Shown here in pieces: positions 31,294 through 39,726 of a stretch of 64,000 nt of DNA. Every line of letters starts with the position of its first letter. Position 1 is the first letter of the stretch. The notes below the pieces were generated by a model. The model did no database searches. It was given only the letters and a program-made list of their open reading frames with translations, and was not told the DNA's origin. A program made the position numbers and the translations under genes. Source of the DNA: Dysosmobacter sp. Marseille-Q4140 (GTDB lineage: Bacteria; Bacillota; Clostridia; Oscillospirales; Oscillospiraceae); assembly GCA_018228705.1 (NCBI GenBank), contig CP073694.1, forward strand, positions 2,046,001 through 2,110,000, read 5' to 3'.

Positions 31294-31893
31294 ATGGAAT
31301 ACTTCCCCGCACCCCTTGAAAAGCTGGTGGAGCAGTTTGCCCGGCTGCCGGGCATCGGCGGCAAGTCCGCCCAGCGGCTGGCCTTCCATGTGCTGGGCCT
31401 GCCGGAGGAGGAGGCCCGGGAATTCGCCGAGGCCATCCTGGACGCCAAGCGCAGCGTCACCTGCTGCCCGGAGTGCCAGAACTTCACCGCCGGGGGCCTT
31501 TGCCCCATCTGCGCCTCCCCCAAGCGGGACGGCTCCGTCATCTGCGTGGTGGCGGACCCCCGGGACGTGGCCGCCATCGAGCGCAGCCGGGAGTTCAATG
31601 GCCGCTACCACGTGCTCCACGGCGTCATCTCCCCCATGAACCATGTGGGGCCCGACGATCTGGCCATCAAACCCCTGGTGGAGCGGGTGGCCAAGGGCGG
31701 CGTGGAGGAGGTCATCATGGCCACCAACCCCGACACCGAGGGCGAGGCCACGGCCATGTACATTGCCCGGCTGTTAAAGCCCTTCGGCGTCCGGGTGACC
31801 CGCCTGGCCTACGGCATCCCCGTGGGCGGCCACCTGGAGTTCGCCGACGACGCCACGCTGATGCGGGCGCTGGAGGGCCGCCGGGACATCTGA
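31294..31893 (+). CDS. recR: recombination mediator RecR
   Basis: 199 residues, normal length; AAAAGGAGCG upstream. It loads RecA with RecFO at gaps. Order: helix-hairpin-helix (L-P-G-I-G-G-K-S-A-Q-R-L-A), Cys4 zinc finger (C57/C58, C61, C70, C73), Toprim domain (V-V-A-D-P-R-D-V, T-N-P-D-T-E-G-E-A-T-A) and C-terminal L-A-Y-G-I-P-V-G-G-H-L-E-F. Here it ends a unit with rpe and the PLP enzyme; dnaX, its common partner, is not adjacent. Confidence 0.97.
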   Translation: MEYFPAPLEKLVEQFARLPGIGGKSAQRLAFHVLGLPEEEAREFAEAILDAKRSVTCCPECQNFTAGGLCPICASPKRDGSVICVVADPRDVAAIERSREFNGRYHVLHGVISPMNHVGPDDLAIKPLVERVAKGGVEEVIMATNPDTEGEATAMYIARLLKPFGVRVTRLAYGIPVGGHLEFADDATLMRALEGRRDI

Positions 31894-31914
31894 GCATCAA
31901 CGGTATCAACGAAA

Positions 31915-32024
31915 GGGGCGCCCGGACCAGATGGCCCGGGCGCCCGTGTTTTCCGTTGACAGCAGGATCCTGCGCGGCAGAAAGAGAAAACGAGAGGGCC
32001 CCTCCGGGGTCCTCTCGTTTTTTT
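31915..32024 (+). terminator. two tandem terminators after recR
   Basis: The first hairpin, GGGCGCCCGG (31916-31925) with CCGGGCGCCC (31936-31945), is followed by GTGTTTT. The second, CGAGAGG-G-CCCC with its complement (31991-32017), is followed by seven T and preceded by AAAA, so it may also stop the convergent regulator gene. Confidence 0.85.
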
Positions 32025-32094
32025 ATCACAGGCTCTGCTGAAAACCCTTGTCAGGAGCGCCGGAAAATGCTTTTGGACGGGCCCGGCGCCCGCC

Positions 32095-33483
32095 TTATTC
32101 CGCAAAGACCTCCGCCAGCAGCGCCATGGCCTCCGGCAGGGCGGCGGGCTCCAGCCCGCCGTAGTTGACCACCAGGGTGTGGGCGTGGGCGCCGTCCGGC
32201 ACCGCGGCGTACTCCGAGAGGAAGCCAAGCCGCACCCCCAGGCCCTCCGCCCGCTGCCGCAGGGCTTCGTCGGACCGGCCTGTCTCCAGCCGCAGCAGGA
32301 AGTGCAGCCCCGCCCCCTGTTCGGAGATGGCGATGCGATGGGCAAAGGGGCTGGCGCGGAAGGCCGCCAGCACCGCGCCGCGGCGCAGGCGGTACTCCTT
32401 GCGCATCCGGGCGAGGTGGCGCTCGTAGTGGCCCTCCGAGAGGAACAGGGCCAGCACGTGCTGCTCCAGGGCCGGCACGGTGCAGGCGTAAAAGTCCAGC
32501 CGGCGGCGGTATTCCGCCAGCAGCGCCGGCGGCAGTACCACGAACCCCAGCCGCATGGAGGGGGAGATGGTCTGGGAGAAGGTGTTCATGTACAGCACCC
32601 GTCCGCCGCGGTCGATGCTCTGGAGGGTGGGGATGGGCCGGCCGGTGAAGCGCAGCTCGCTGTCGTAGTCGTCCTCGATGAGATACCCCCCGGTGTCCTC
32701 TGCCCAGCGCAGCAGGGCCTGCCGCCGGGCGATGGGGGTCACCAGGCCGGTGGGATAGTGGTGGTTGGGAGACAGATGGGCCGCGGAGGCCCCGGAGGCC
32801 GCCAAAGCGGCAGGGTCCACGCCTTGGCCGTCCAGGGGCACCGGGCGGCAGGGCAGCCCCAGGCTGCCGTAGACCTGGCGGATCTTGGGATAGCCCGGGT
32901 CCTCCACGGCCACTACCGCCTCCCGCCCCAGCAGCTGGGCCAGCAGCAGGTACAAATACTCCGCTCCGGCCCCCACCAGGATCTGGGCCGGGTCCGCCGC
33001 CATGCCCCGGAAGTGGCGCAGGTCGTCGGCAATGGCCTGGCGCAGGGCGGGCAGGCCCTGGTGAGGGACGGGGCGCAGCAGCGCCGCCCCGTCCTCGGAG
33101 AGCACCCGCCGGGTCAGCCGGGCCCAGGTGGACACCGGGAACCGGGCCATGTCCACCCGGTTGCGCTTGAGGTCCAGCCGCCAGGCCCGTTCCTCCGGCT
33201 CCGCCGCCGGGGCCGGGACCGCCGGGGCCGGGGCGGTCCGCTCCACCGGCGAGACGAAAAAGCCCCGCCGGGGCAGGGTGTGGACATAGCCCTCGGCCTC
33301 CAGCTGGGCGTAGGCTCCCTCCACGGTGATGACGGACAGGTGCAGATGCTCCGCCAGCGCCCGCTTGGAGGGCAGCCGCTCCCCGGCGGCCAGGGCGCCG
33401 GAGAGGATGTCCCGGCGGATGCACCGGTACAGATATTCGTACAGGGACAGATCTCCCCGCTGCTCCATGGCGTAGGTCAGCAC
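32095..33483 (-). CDS. MocR/PdxR-type regulator lacking the PLP lysine
   Basis: 462 residues from the GTG at 33483, fixed by a perfect AAGGAGG six bases upstream; the frame extends 26 codons further without support. N-terminal GntR winged helix (residues about 13-80: L-P-S-K-R-A-L-A-E-H-L-H-L-S-V-I-T-V), linker, then an aminotransferase-like domain (110-462) with L-I-E-D-D-Y-D-S-E-L-R-F. The position of the Schiff-base lysine (usual S-K-x-L/I-x-P) is Gln304 (F-S-Q-T-I-S-P-S-M-R-L-G). Family members sense PLP or amino acids through an internal aldimine, which cannot form here. Divergent from the ECF S-component gene, its likely target. Confidence 0.88.
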   Translation of the reverse strand: MLTYAMEQRGDLSLYEYLYRCIRRDILSGALAAGERLPSKRALAEHLHLSVITVEGAYAQLEAEGYVHTLPRRGFFVSPVERTAPAPAVPAPAAEPEERAWRLDLKRNRVDMARFPVSTWARLTRRVLSEDGAALLRPVPHQGLPALRQAIADDLRHFRGMAADPAQILVGAGAEYLYLLLAQLLGREAVVAVEDPGYPKIRQVYGSLGLPCRPVPLDGQGVDPAALAASGASAAHLSPNHHYPTGLVTPIARRQALLRWAEDTGGYLIEDDYDSELRFTGRPIPTLQSIDRGGRVLYMNTFSQTISPSMRLGFVVLPPALLAEYRRRLDFYACTVPALEQHVLALFLSEGHYERHLARMRKEYRLRRGAVLAAFRASPFAHRIAISEQGAGLHFLLRLETGRSDEALRQRAEGLGVRLGFLSEYAAVPDGAHAHTLVVNYGGLEPAALPEAMALLAEVFAE

Positions 33484-33605
33484 GGCGCGCCTCCTTCTGA
33501 CCTTATAAAAAAGATCGAAATTGAGTATTTCAATCATATCATATCCGCCGTATGATGGCAACAGTCAGCCGGGGCAACGCTCCGGCGGAACAGGAGGCGA
33601 CAGCG
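33484..33605. promoter_or_regulatory. divergent control region MocR-type regulator / ECF gene
   Basis: 122 bases, AT-rich in the middle. On the minus strand TTGAAA (33533-33528) and a TATAAG at 33507-33502 could serve the regulator. On the plus strand TATGAT (33551-33556) is a possible -10 with no good -35, as expected for an activated promoter. Short direct/inverted ATCATAT / GTATGAT elements (33534-33556) are candidate regulator sites. Confidence 0.4.
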
Positions 33606-34178
33606 ATGGAAAAGACAGTGGAGCGGCGGGAGGACCGGTCCGCCCGGCAGGTGCGGGCCCTGGTGCTGACGGCGCTGCTGGCGGCCATGGCCTGCGCGGC
33701 CACCATGGCGATCCGGGTGCCCACCCCCACCGGGGGATATGTGAATCTGGGGGACGCAGTGGTGCTGCTGGGGGCCTATCTGCTGGGCCCCGGCTGGGGC
33801 GCCGCGGCGGCGGGCATCGGCTCCGCTCTGGCGGACCTGCTGGGGGGCTATCCCATGTACGTGCCCGCCACCCTGGTCATCAAGGCGGTCATGGCGGCCC
33901 TGGCGGCAGGGCTGTACCGGCTGCTGGGGCGCCGGGGCGGATGGACCTTTGCGGTGTGCGGCGCGGCGGCGGAGGTGCCCATGGTGCTGGGCTACTGGCT
34001 GTTTGACGCTCTGCTGGCGTCCTTCGGGGGCCGGGACTTCTCCCTGGCCCTGGCAGGCGCCGCGGCGGGCATCCCCGGCAATCTGGTCCAGGCGGCCTTC
34101 GGCGCGGCGGCCTCCGCCCTGCTGGCGGCGGCCCTGCGGAAGAGCGCCTTTGTGTGCCGGGAGTTCCCCCACCTGTGA
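33606..34178 (+). CDS. ECF transporter S component, probably vitamin B6-related
   Basis: 190 residues from the ATG at 33606 (CAGGAGGCGACAGCG upstream). Five or six membrane helices with the ECF S-component pattern: P-T-P-T-G-G-Y-V-N-L-G-D-A-V-V-L-L-G-A-Y near the N-terminus, then G-S-A-L-A-D-L-L-G-G-Y and P-A-T-L-V-I-K-A-V-M-A. Such proteins bind a vitamin and use a shared EcfAA'T energising module encoded elsewhere. The pattern resembles the PdxU/HmpT group (pyridoxine or hydroxymethylpyrimidine). Divergence from a MocR-type regulator favours a B6 vitamer. Substrate is inference. Confidence 0.82.
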   Translation: MEKTVERREDRSARQVRALVLTALLAAMACAATMAIRVPTPTGGYVNLGDAVVLLGAYLLGPGWGAAAAGIGSALADLLGGYPMYVPATLVIKAVMAALAAGLYRLLGRRGGWTFAVCGAAAEVPMVLGYWLFDALLASFGGRDFSLALAGAAAGIPGNLVQAAFGAAASALLAAALRKSAFVCREFPHL

Positions 34179-34188
34179 GGCGGACATC

Positions 34189-34227
34189 AAAAAGCGCCCC
34201 GCGGACGATCGTCCGCGGGGCGCCTTT
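34189..34227. terminator. bidirectional terminator
   Basis: 13-bp stem GCGCCCCGCGGAC with its complement around the loop GATC, flanked by AAAA and TTTT. It stops the ECF gene and the convergent DUF975 gene. Confidence 0.88.
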
Positions 34228-34251
34228 TGCTGCGGATATGCGGGCGGGGGC

Positions 34252-35106
34252 TCAGTAGCCGCCCAGGTCGTCGGGGCCGCCGCCCCAGCCGTCCTGGCCG
34301 CCGTTCCAGCCGCTCCAGCCGCCCTCCTGCGGCCGGGCACCGGCGCCCACGCCGGAGGTCTCCTTGGCGATGTCGAAATAGCCCAGCTCCACGCACTGAT
34401 AGTTGGGCAGGTAGAAAAGCTGTACCGCCAGGGACCACAGCCAGATGATCAGCGACATGAGGAGGCCGGAGCCGATCAGCGGCACCAGCCGGGTGGGGTC
34501 TGCCATGAAGACGGCGGGATCCTCAAGGATCTGGAGATAGAGATAGAAGAACTCCACCGTGGAGGGCAGGGACGCCAGGATTCCCCAGCCCAGGTAGCTC
34601 AGGTCCAGCACGAACAGCTGGCCCTTGTAGCCCTCGGTCTGGCGCTTGCTCATGTCCAGCGCTTCCACGATACTCAAATCCGGATTCTCGCATAGATTGT
34701 ACATGGCGAAGCGGTAGCGGTAGGCGGCGATGATGCCGGGGATGACGAACAGCAGCGACCACAAAAAGATGAACACCGACTGCAGGATGCTCAGGCCAAT
34801 GATCTTCCCCACGAAGGAGAACCCGTCGAAGAGCGTCAGAAACTCCGCCCGCTCGCCCCGCCGGATGGCCATGCAGTACAGCACGAAGCCCACATTGAGG
34901 ACGGTCCCCAGCAGCATGGTCAGAACGGTCACAAAGGTGCCCAGGAGGCTGAGGCTGACACTGCCCGCCAGGGTGTCGGCCAGATTCAGGACTGCGATCA
35001 GGCCCAGATACAGCGCCGCCATGGCCTTGGGGCGTACCTGGGCGGAGCGCAGCAGCTCCCTCGTCTGCGCTTTCAGCTGCGGTCTGTCGATCTGTCTTGG
35101 CGTCAT
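34252..35106 (-). CDS. DUF975 family membrane protein
   Basis: 284 residues; CGGAGG ten bases before the ATG. Typical DUF975 layout: a cytosolic start (P-Q-L-K-A-Q-T-R-E-L-L-R), six hydrophobic segments, R-Y-R-F-A-M-Y-N-L-C-E-N-P-D and A-L-D-M-S-K-R-Q-T-E-G-Y-K-G-Q-L-F in the middle, and Y-F-D-I-A-K near the end. The C-terminal 30 residues are a Gly/Trp-rich tail (repeats of G-G-W-S-G-W, G-Q-D-G-W-G-G-G). The function of the family is not known. Confidence 0.85.
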   Translation of the reverse strand: MTPRQIDRPQLKAQTRELLRSAQVRPKAMAALYLGLIAVLNLADTLAGSVSLSLLGTFVTVLTMLLGTVLNVGFVLYCMAIRRGERAEFLTLFDGFSFVGKIIGLSILQSVFIFLWSLLFVIPGIIAAYRYRFAMYNLCENPDLSIVEALDMSKRQTEGYKGQLFVLDLSYLGWGILASLPSTVEFFYLYLQILEDPAVFMADPTRLVPLIGSGLLMSLIIWLWSLAVQLFYLPNYQCVELGYFDIAKETSGVGAGARPQEGGWSGWNGGQDGWGGGPDDLGGY

Positions 35107-35440
35107 GGTAGTCGTGCCTCCGTGTCATGAAGTCCCGCCGGAGCGGGCCGCTATGGAGACAGCATACCATGTTTTCCACGAAAAGACAAGGGCGGTCCGG
35201 AGAGAGCGGCAGGCCGTGAAGGACTTGCAAAAGATGTGGAAAATCACAAAAAAAGGAGAGTACAACCGGCGAATTTTCGCAAAAAACGTCGTTCACAGTC
35301 TGGACATTTTTCAATTTTGGGTGTAGAATGAAGCGCAGTATGTGGTAGTATGCGCCACGGCATGAGGTCCCTCCCCGCCGGCGGATGGGACCGTCCCCAT
35401 GTTATGGCCGCTATCAAGGAGTAAAAATGAGGTGAAGACA
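35107..35440 (+). other. intergenic region upstream of the rnf operon
   Basis: 334 bases without a gene. The first 190 bases hold short A-rich stretches and no recognised element. The rnf promoter is at 35301-35329; a second TAGTAT at about 35346 could be an alternative -10. The ribosome site AATGAGGTGAAGACA ends the region. Confidence 0.6.
35301..35329 (+). promoter_or_regulatory. sigma-A promoter of rnfCDGEAB
   Basis: TGGACA (35301-35306), exactly 17 bases, TAGAAT (35324-35329) directly preceded by TG. The leader is about 105 bases. Confidence 0.75.
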
Positions 35441-36814
35441 ATGGCACAAGCTTTCTTTGGCGGCGTTCATCCCCATGACATGAAGGCCGCGACCAATGAG
35501 AAGGCCATCGAACAGCTGGCACCCCCGGCCCAGGTGGTCATTCCCATGTCGATGCACTTCGGCGCACCTTGCACGCCACTGGTCAAAGTGGGCGATCATG
35601 TGAAGGTGGGCCAGAAGATCGGCGAATTCCGCGGCCTCGGCGCCCCGATCCACGCCAGCGTTTCCGGCACGGTCAAGGCAGTGGAGCCCCGCCCCTATTC
35701 CATGGGCGGCAACATGATGTCCGTGGTGATCGACAACGATTTCCAGGACACCCTCAGCGAGGAGGTCCAGGCCCCCGCCGATCCTGACGCCCTCAGCGTC
35801 CAGGAGATGGTGGAGATCGTGAAGAACGCCGGCATCGTCGGCATGGGCGGCGCGACCTTCCCCACCCACGTGAAGATCTCCGGCGGCATCGGGCAGGTGG
35901 ACACCGTCATCATCAACGGCGCCGAGTGCGAGCCCTACATCACCGGCGACCACCGCACCATGCTGGAGCGCCCCGAGGAGATCATCGGCGGCTGCGTGTA
36001 TCTGGCCAAGATGTTCGGTGTGGACAAGGTCATCATCGGCGTGGAGGACAACAAGCAAAACGGCATCGACGCCATGAACAAGGTCATCGCCGAGAAGAAG
36101 GCCCCCGTGGTGGTGGAGCCCCTGCGCTGCCGTTACCCCCAGGGCGGTGAGAAGCAGCTCTGCCAGGCCATCACCGGCAAGCAGGTGCCTCCCGGAGGGC
36201 TGCCCTCCAACATCGGTTGCGCCGTGTTCAACATCAACACCACCTGCGCCATCTACCGGGCCATCACCCAGGGCATGCCCGTGGTGAAGAAGATCGTCAC
36301 GGTCTCCGGCTCTGGTGTGGTGGAGCCCAAGAACATCGAGTGCCCCATCGGCACCCCCGTCTCCCTGCTGTTCGACGCCTGCGGCGGTCTGAAGGACGGC
36401 ACCTACAAGCTGGTGTGCGGCGGCCCCATGATGGGCATGGCCCAGTACACCGCCGATATTCCCGTGGGCAAGGGCACCGGCGCTATGCTGGCCTTCTGCG
36501 AGAATGAGGAGCAGACCGTTGAGAATCCCCAGTGCATCCGCTGCGGCAAGTGTGTGGCCGCCTGCCCCATGCACCTGGAGCCCCTGTTCATGTACCAGTA
36601 CGCCTCCAAGGGCATGGTGGATGAGCTCAACGACGCTCACATCATGGACTGCATGGAGTGCGGCGCCTGCGCGTACGTCTGCCCCGCCCGGGTCCACCTG
36701 ACCCACATGTTCAAGACCGGCAAGCAGCTGGTCAAGGACAAGACGGCCGCTGACAAGGCCGCTGCCGAGGCAAAGAAAAAGGCCGCAGAAGAGAAGAAGG
36801 AGGCCGTAAAGTAA
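35441..36814 (+). CDS. rnfC: Rnf complex subunit RnfC
   Basis: 457 residues from the ATG at 35441 (GAGGTGA upstream). Peripheral cytosolic subunit that handles NADH through a flavin-type domain and passes electrons via Fe-S clusters. G-G-V-H-P starts the protein, G-M-G-G-A-T-F-P-T-H-V-K is the NAD/FMN loop at about residue 140, and two 4Fe-4S sites follow (C-I-R-C-G-K-C-V-A-A-C-P and C-M-E-C-G-A-C-A-Y-V-C-P). The Lys/Ala/Glu-rich tail is common in clostridial RnfC. First gene of six overlapping genes. Confidence 0.97.
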   Translation: MAQAFFGGVHPHDMKAATNEKAIEQLAPPAQVVIPMSMHFGAPCTPLVKVGDHVKVGQKIGEFRGLGAPIHASVSGTVKAVEPRPYSMGGNMMSVVIDNDFQDTLSEEVQAPADPDALSVQEMVEIVKNAGIVGMGGATFPTHVKISGGIGQVDTVIINGAECEPYITGDHRTMLERPEEIIGGCVYLAKMFGVDKVIIGVEDNKQNGIDAMNKVIAEKKAPVVVEPLRCRYPQGGEKQLCQAITGKQVPPGGLPSNIGCAVFNINTTCAIYRAITQGMPVVKKIVTVSGSGVVEPKNIECPIGTPVSLLFDACGGLKDGTYKLVCGGPMMGMAQYTADIPVGKGTGAMLAFCENEEQTVENPQCIRCGKCVAACPMHLEPLFMYQYASKGMVDELNDAHIMDCMECGACAYVCPARVHLTHMFKTGKQLVKDKTAADKAAAEAKKKAAEEKKEAVK

Positions 36815-37833
36815 TGACTGACTATAAGAATCTCAAGCTGATCGCCACCTCTTCTCCCCACATCCGTGCAGCGGAGAACACCCGGTCCATCATGCTGGAC
36901 GTGATCATCGCCATGCTGCCGGCACTGGCCTGGGCCGTGTGGATGTTCGGTTTTAAGGCCCTGACCCTCACCGCCGTGTCCGCGGCTGGCTGCGTGTTCT
37001 TCGAGTGGGGCTACCGCAAGCTCATGAAGAAGCCCCAGTCCGTGGGCGACCTCAGCGCTGTGGTCACCGGCATGCTGCTGGCCTTCGTCAGCCCTGTTAC
37101 CACTCCCCACTGGATGATCCTGGTGGGCGACTTCTTCGCCATCGTGGTCGTCAAGCAGCTCTTCGGCGGCATCGGCAAGAACTTCGTCAACCCCGCTCTG
37201 GCCGGCCGTGCGTTCCTGCTGGGCAGCTACGCCGGCGTCATGACCTCCTGGGCCGCTCCCGGCACCAAGGTGCCCGTGATCGGCTCCACCGTGGACGTGG
37301 TCACCGCCGCCACCCCGCTGGCCTACATGAAGACCGGCGATATGGAGGGCCTGCTGGCCAACTATTCCATCAGAGATATGTTCATCGGCAACATCGGCGG
37401 CTCCCTGGGTGAGATCTCCGTGCTGATGCTGCTGATCGGCGGGCTGTACCTGCTCTGGCGCAAGGTCATCAACTGGCATACCCCCGTGGCCTACATCCTG
37501 ACCGTGGCCGTGCTGACCTTCCTGTTCCCCAAGGCCGGCGCCTCCAACCTGGAGTGGATGCTGTACAGCATCTCCGGCGGCGGACTGTTCCTGGGCGCCT
37601 TCTTCATGGCCACCGACTACGCCACCTCTCCCGTCACCAAGAAGGGCCAGCTGATCTTCGGCATCGGCTGCGGCCTGTTCACCGTATTCATTCGTTACTT
37701 CGGCTCCTATAACGAGGGCGTGTGCTACTCCATCATGGTCATGAACCTGTGCGTGGCTCTGATCGACAAGAACACCCGTCCCGCTCGTTTTGGCGTCGTA
37801 AAATCCGATAAGAAGGAGGCGGCCGCGAAATGA
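36814..37833 (+). CDS. rnfD: Rnf complex subunit RnfD
   Basis: 339 residues, eight to ten membrane helices; start overlaps the rnfC stop by one base (TAATG). Integral subunit with covalently bound FMN. The flavinylated threonine is probably T167 in V-T-A-A-T-P-L. S-P-H-I-R-A near the start and N-P-A-L-A-G-R-A-F in the middle are typical. Helps form the ion path (Na+ or H+; sequence does not decide). Confidence 0.96.
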   Translation: MTDYKNLKLIATSSPHIRAAENTRSIMLDVIIAMLPALAWAVWMFGFKALTLTAVSAAGCVFFEWGYRKLMKKPQSVGDLSAVVTGMLLAFVSPVTTPHWMILVGDFFAIVVVKQLFGGIGKNFVNPALAGRAFLLGSYAGVMTSWAAPGTKVPVIGSTVDVVTAATPLAYMKTGDMEGLLANYSIRDMFIGNIGGSLGEISVLMLLIGGLYLLWRKVINWHTPVAYILTVAVLTFLFPKAGASNLEWMLYSISGGGLFLGAFFMATDYATSPVTKKGQLIFGIGCGLFTVFIRYFGSYNEGVCYSIMVMNLCVALIDKNTRPARFGVVKSDKKEAAAK

Positions 37834-38462
37834 GCACCGAAGTCAAGACCAAGGAAAAGGTCGATATGGACCCCAAGTACATCATCAAACTGACCGTCAC
37901 GCTGCTGCTGTGCTGCCTGGTGGTAGCCGCCGCGCTGGGCGGGGTCAACGCCATCACGAAGGATAAGATCGCCGCCATCAACTGGGAGAACACCGTCACC
38001 GCCATGAAGGCCGTGGTGGCCGATCCCGACAGCACCGAGTTTTCCGAGGCGCTGGAGAACACCGAGGCCATGACCGCCGCCGCGGCTTCCGCCGGCGGCA
38101 CCCTGGACTCCGTGTATGAGGTCCTGGTGGGCGGCGAGAACGCCGGCTACGCCATCAAGGTCGTGGCCTCCGGCTCCCAGGGCAGCATTGAGATGATGGT
38201 CGGCGTGGACGGCGAAGGCGCCGTCACCGGCGTGTCCATCGTGGACAACGCCGAGACCGCCGGCATCGGCTCCAAGGTCATGAACAATGAGCCTCTGTCC
38301 AGCGGCACCGGCGTTCTGGACCAGTTCATCGGCAAGTCCGCCGCGGACGGCGCTCTGGCCGTCGGCACCAACGTGGACGCCATCTCCGGCGCCACCGTTT
38401 CCACCAAGGGCGTGACCACCGGCGTCAACGCCGCGCTGGCCGTGGCCGGCGCCATCGGCTGA
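37830..38462 (+). CDS. rnfG: Rnf complex subunit RnfG
   Basis: 210 residues; ATGA overlap with rnfD. One N-terminal membrane helix (about 18-40) and an extracytoplasmic FMN-binding domain with the flavinylation site S-G-A-T189-V-S-T near the C-terminus. The ApbE transferase required to attach FMN is not encoded in this window. The E-T-A-G-I-G-S-K motif of the family is present. Confidence 0.95.
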   Translation: MSTEVKTKEKVDMDPKYIIKLTVTLLLCCLVVAAALGGVNAITKDKIAAINWENTVTAMKAVVADPDSTEFSEALENTEAMTAAAASAGGTLDSVYEVLVGGENAGYAIKVVASGSQGSIEMMVGVDGEGAVTGVSIVDNAETAGIGSKVMNNEPLSSGTGVLDQFIGKSAADGALAVGTNVDAISGATVSTKGVTTGVNAALAVAGAIG

Positions 38463-38482
38463 GAAGGGAGGATGCACGCTTT

Positions 38483-39121
38483 ATGAATCTGAAAAAACAG
38501 TTTGTGGAGGGTCTGCTGACCCAGAACCCCGTGCTGGTGCAGGTGCTGGGCATGTGCTCCACCATGGCCATCACTACCTCGTTCTTCAACGGCCTGGGCA
38601 TGGGCCTGGCCGTCACCGTGATCCTGACGCTGTCCAACGTCATCATCGCCGCCATCCGCAAGATCATCCCTGACAAGATCCGTATCGCCATGTTCATCGT
38701 GGTGATCGCCGGCTTCGTCACCTGCGTGGACCTGCTGATCCAGGCCTTCGTGCCTGCTCTGTCCTCGTCCCTGGGCGTGTTCATCCCCCTGATCGTGGTG
38801 AACTGCATCATCCTGGGCCGTGCCGAGGCCTTCTCCTACAAGAACGGCATCGGTGCCTCCTTCTTTGACGGCATCTTCCAGGGCATCGGCTACACCCTGG
38901 TGCTGCTGGTCATGTGCATCATCCGCGAGTTCCTGGGCGCCGGCACCTTCGGCGGCGGCATCCTGGGTCCCGATCTCAAGGGCATCCAGATCCTGCCCTC
39001 CCAGTTCCCCGCCGGCATGCTGACCCTGCCTGTGGGCGGCTTCCTGGTGCTGGGCTGCCTGATCGCCCTGATGCAGTGGGCCCTGTCCAGACCCAAGAAG
39101 AATAAGGAGGAGAGCAAATAA
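38483..39121 (+). CDS. rnfE: Rnf complex subunit RnfE
   Basis: 212 residues, six membrane helices. GAAGGGAGG upstream of the ATG. Signature N-P-V-L-V-Q-V-L-G-M-C in helix 1, with the conserved Cys that helps bind the intramembrane Fe-S centre shared with RnfA. N-C-I-I-L-G-R-A-E is the second conserved Cys region. The stop overlaps the rnfA start by one base. Confidence 0.96.
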   Translation: MNLKKQFVEGLLTQNPVLVQVLGMCSTMAITTSFFNGLGMGLAVTVILTLSNVIIAAIRKIIPDKIRIAMFIVVIAGFVTCVDLLIQAFVPALSSSLGVFIPLIVVNCIILGRAEAFSYKNGIGASFFDGIFQGIGYTLVLLVMCIIREFLGAGTFGGGILGPDLKGIQILPSQFPAGMLTLPVGGFLVLGCLIALMQWALSRPKKNKEESK

Positions 39122-39711
39122 TGGATCAGATCTATGAACTCCTGGCAATCATGCTGGGCGCCATTCTGGCGAACAACTTCATCTTCTCCCAGTTCCTGGG
39201 CATCTGCCCCTTCCTGGGCGTCTCCAAGAAGGTCGACACCGCCGTGGGCATGGGCATCGCCGTGACCTTCGTCATGGGCCTGGCCTCCGCCGTGTGCTAC
39301 GCTGTCAACCAGTTCGTCCTGGTCCGCTTTGACCTGGAGTACATGCAGACCGTGACCTTCATCCTGGTCATCGCCTCCCTGGTGCAGTTTATCGAGATGT
39401 TCCTGCAGAAGTCCATGCCCTCCCTGTACACCGCGCTGGGCATCTACCTGCCTCTGATCACCACCAACTGCGCCGTGCTGGGCGTGGTGCTGCTGAACGT
39501 GCAGAACAACTACAACTTCATCTCCTCCGTGGTCTACGGCATCACCGGCGGCCTGGGCTTCCTGCTGGCTATCGTGCTGTTCGCCAGCATCCGGGAGCGC
39601 CTGGTGTTCGCCGACTATCCCAAGGCCTTCGAGGGCTTCCCCATCGCATTGGTTACCGCCGGTCTGATGGCCCTTGCTTTCATGGGCTTCTCCGGCCTGA
39701 AGGTCTGGTAA
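39121..39711 (+). CDS. rnfA: Rnf complex subunit RnfA
   Basis: 196 residues, six membrane helices, inverted-topology paralogue of RnfE. N-N-F-I-F-S-Q-F-L-G-I-C-P-F-L-G and T-T-N-C-A-V-L-G hold the conserved cysteines of the intramembrane 2Fe-2S centre. GGAGGAACC follows for rnfB 15 bases downstream. Confidence 0.96.
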   Translation: MDQIYELLAIMLGAILANNFIFSQFLGICPFLGVSKKVDTAVGMGIAVTFVMGLASAVCYAVNQFVLVRFDLEYMQTVTFILVIASLVQFIEMFLQKSMPSLYTALGIYLPLITTNCAVLGVVLLNVQNNYNFISSVVYGITGGLGFLLAIVLFASIRERLVFADYPKAFEGFPIALVTAGLMALAFMGFSGLKVW

Positions 39712-39726
39712 GGAGGAACCGGGAAT

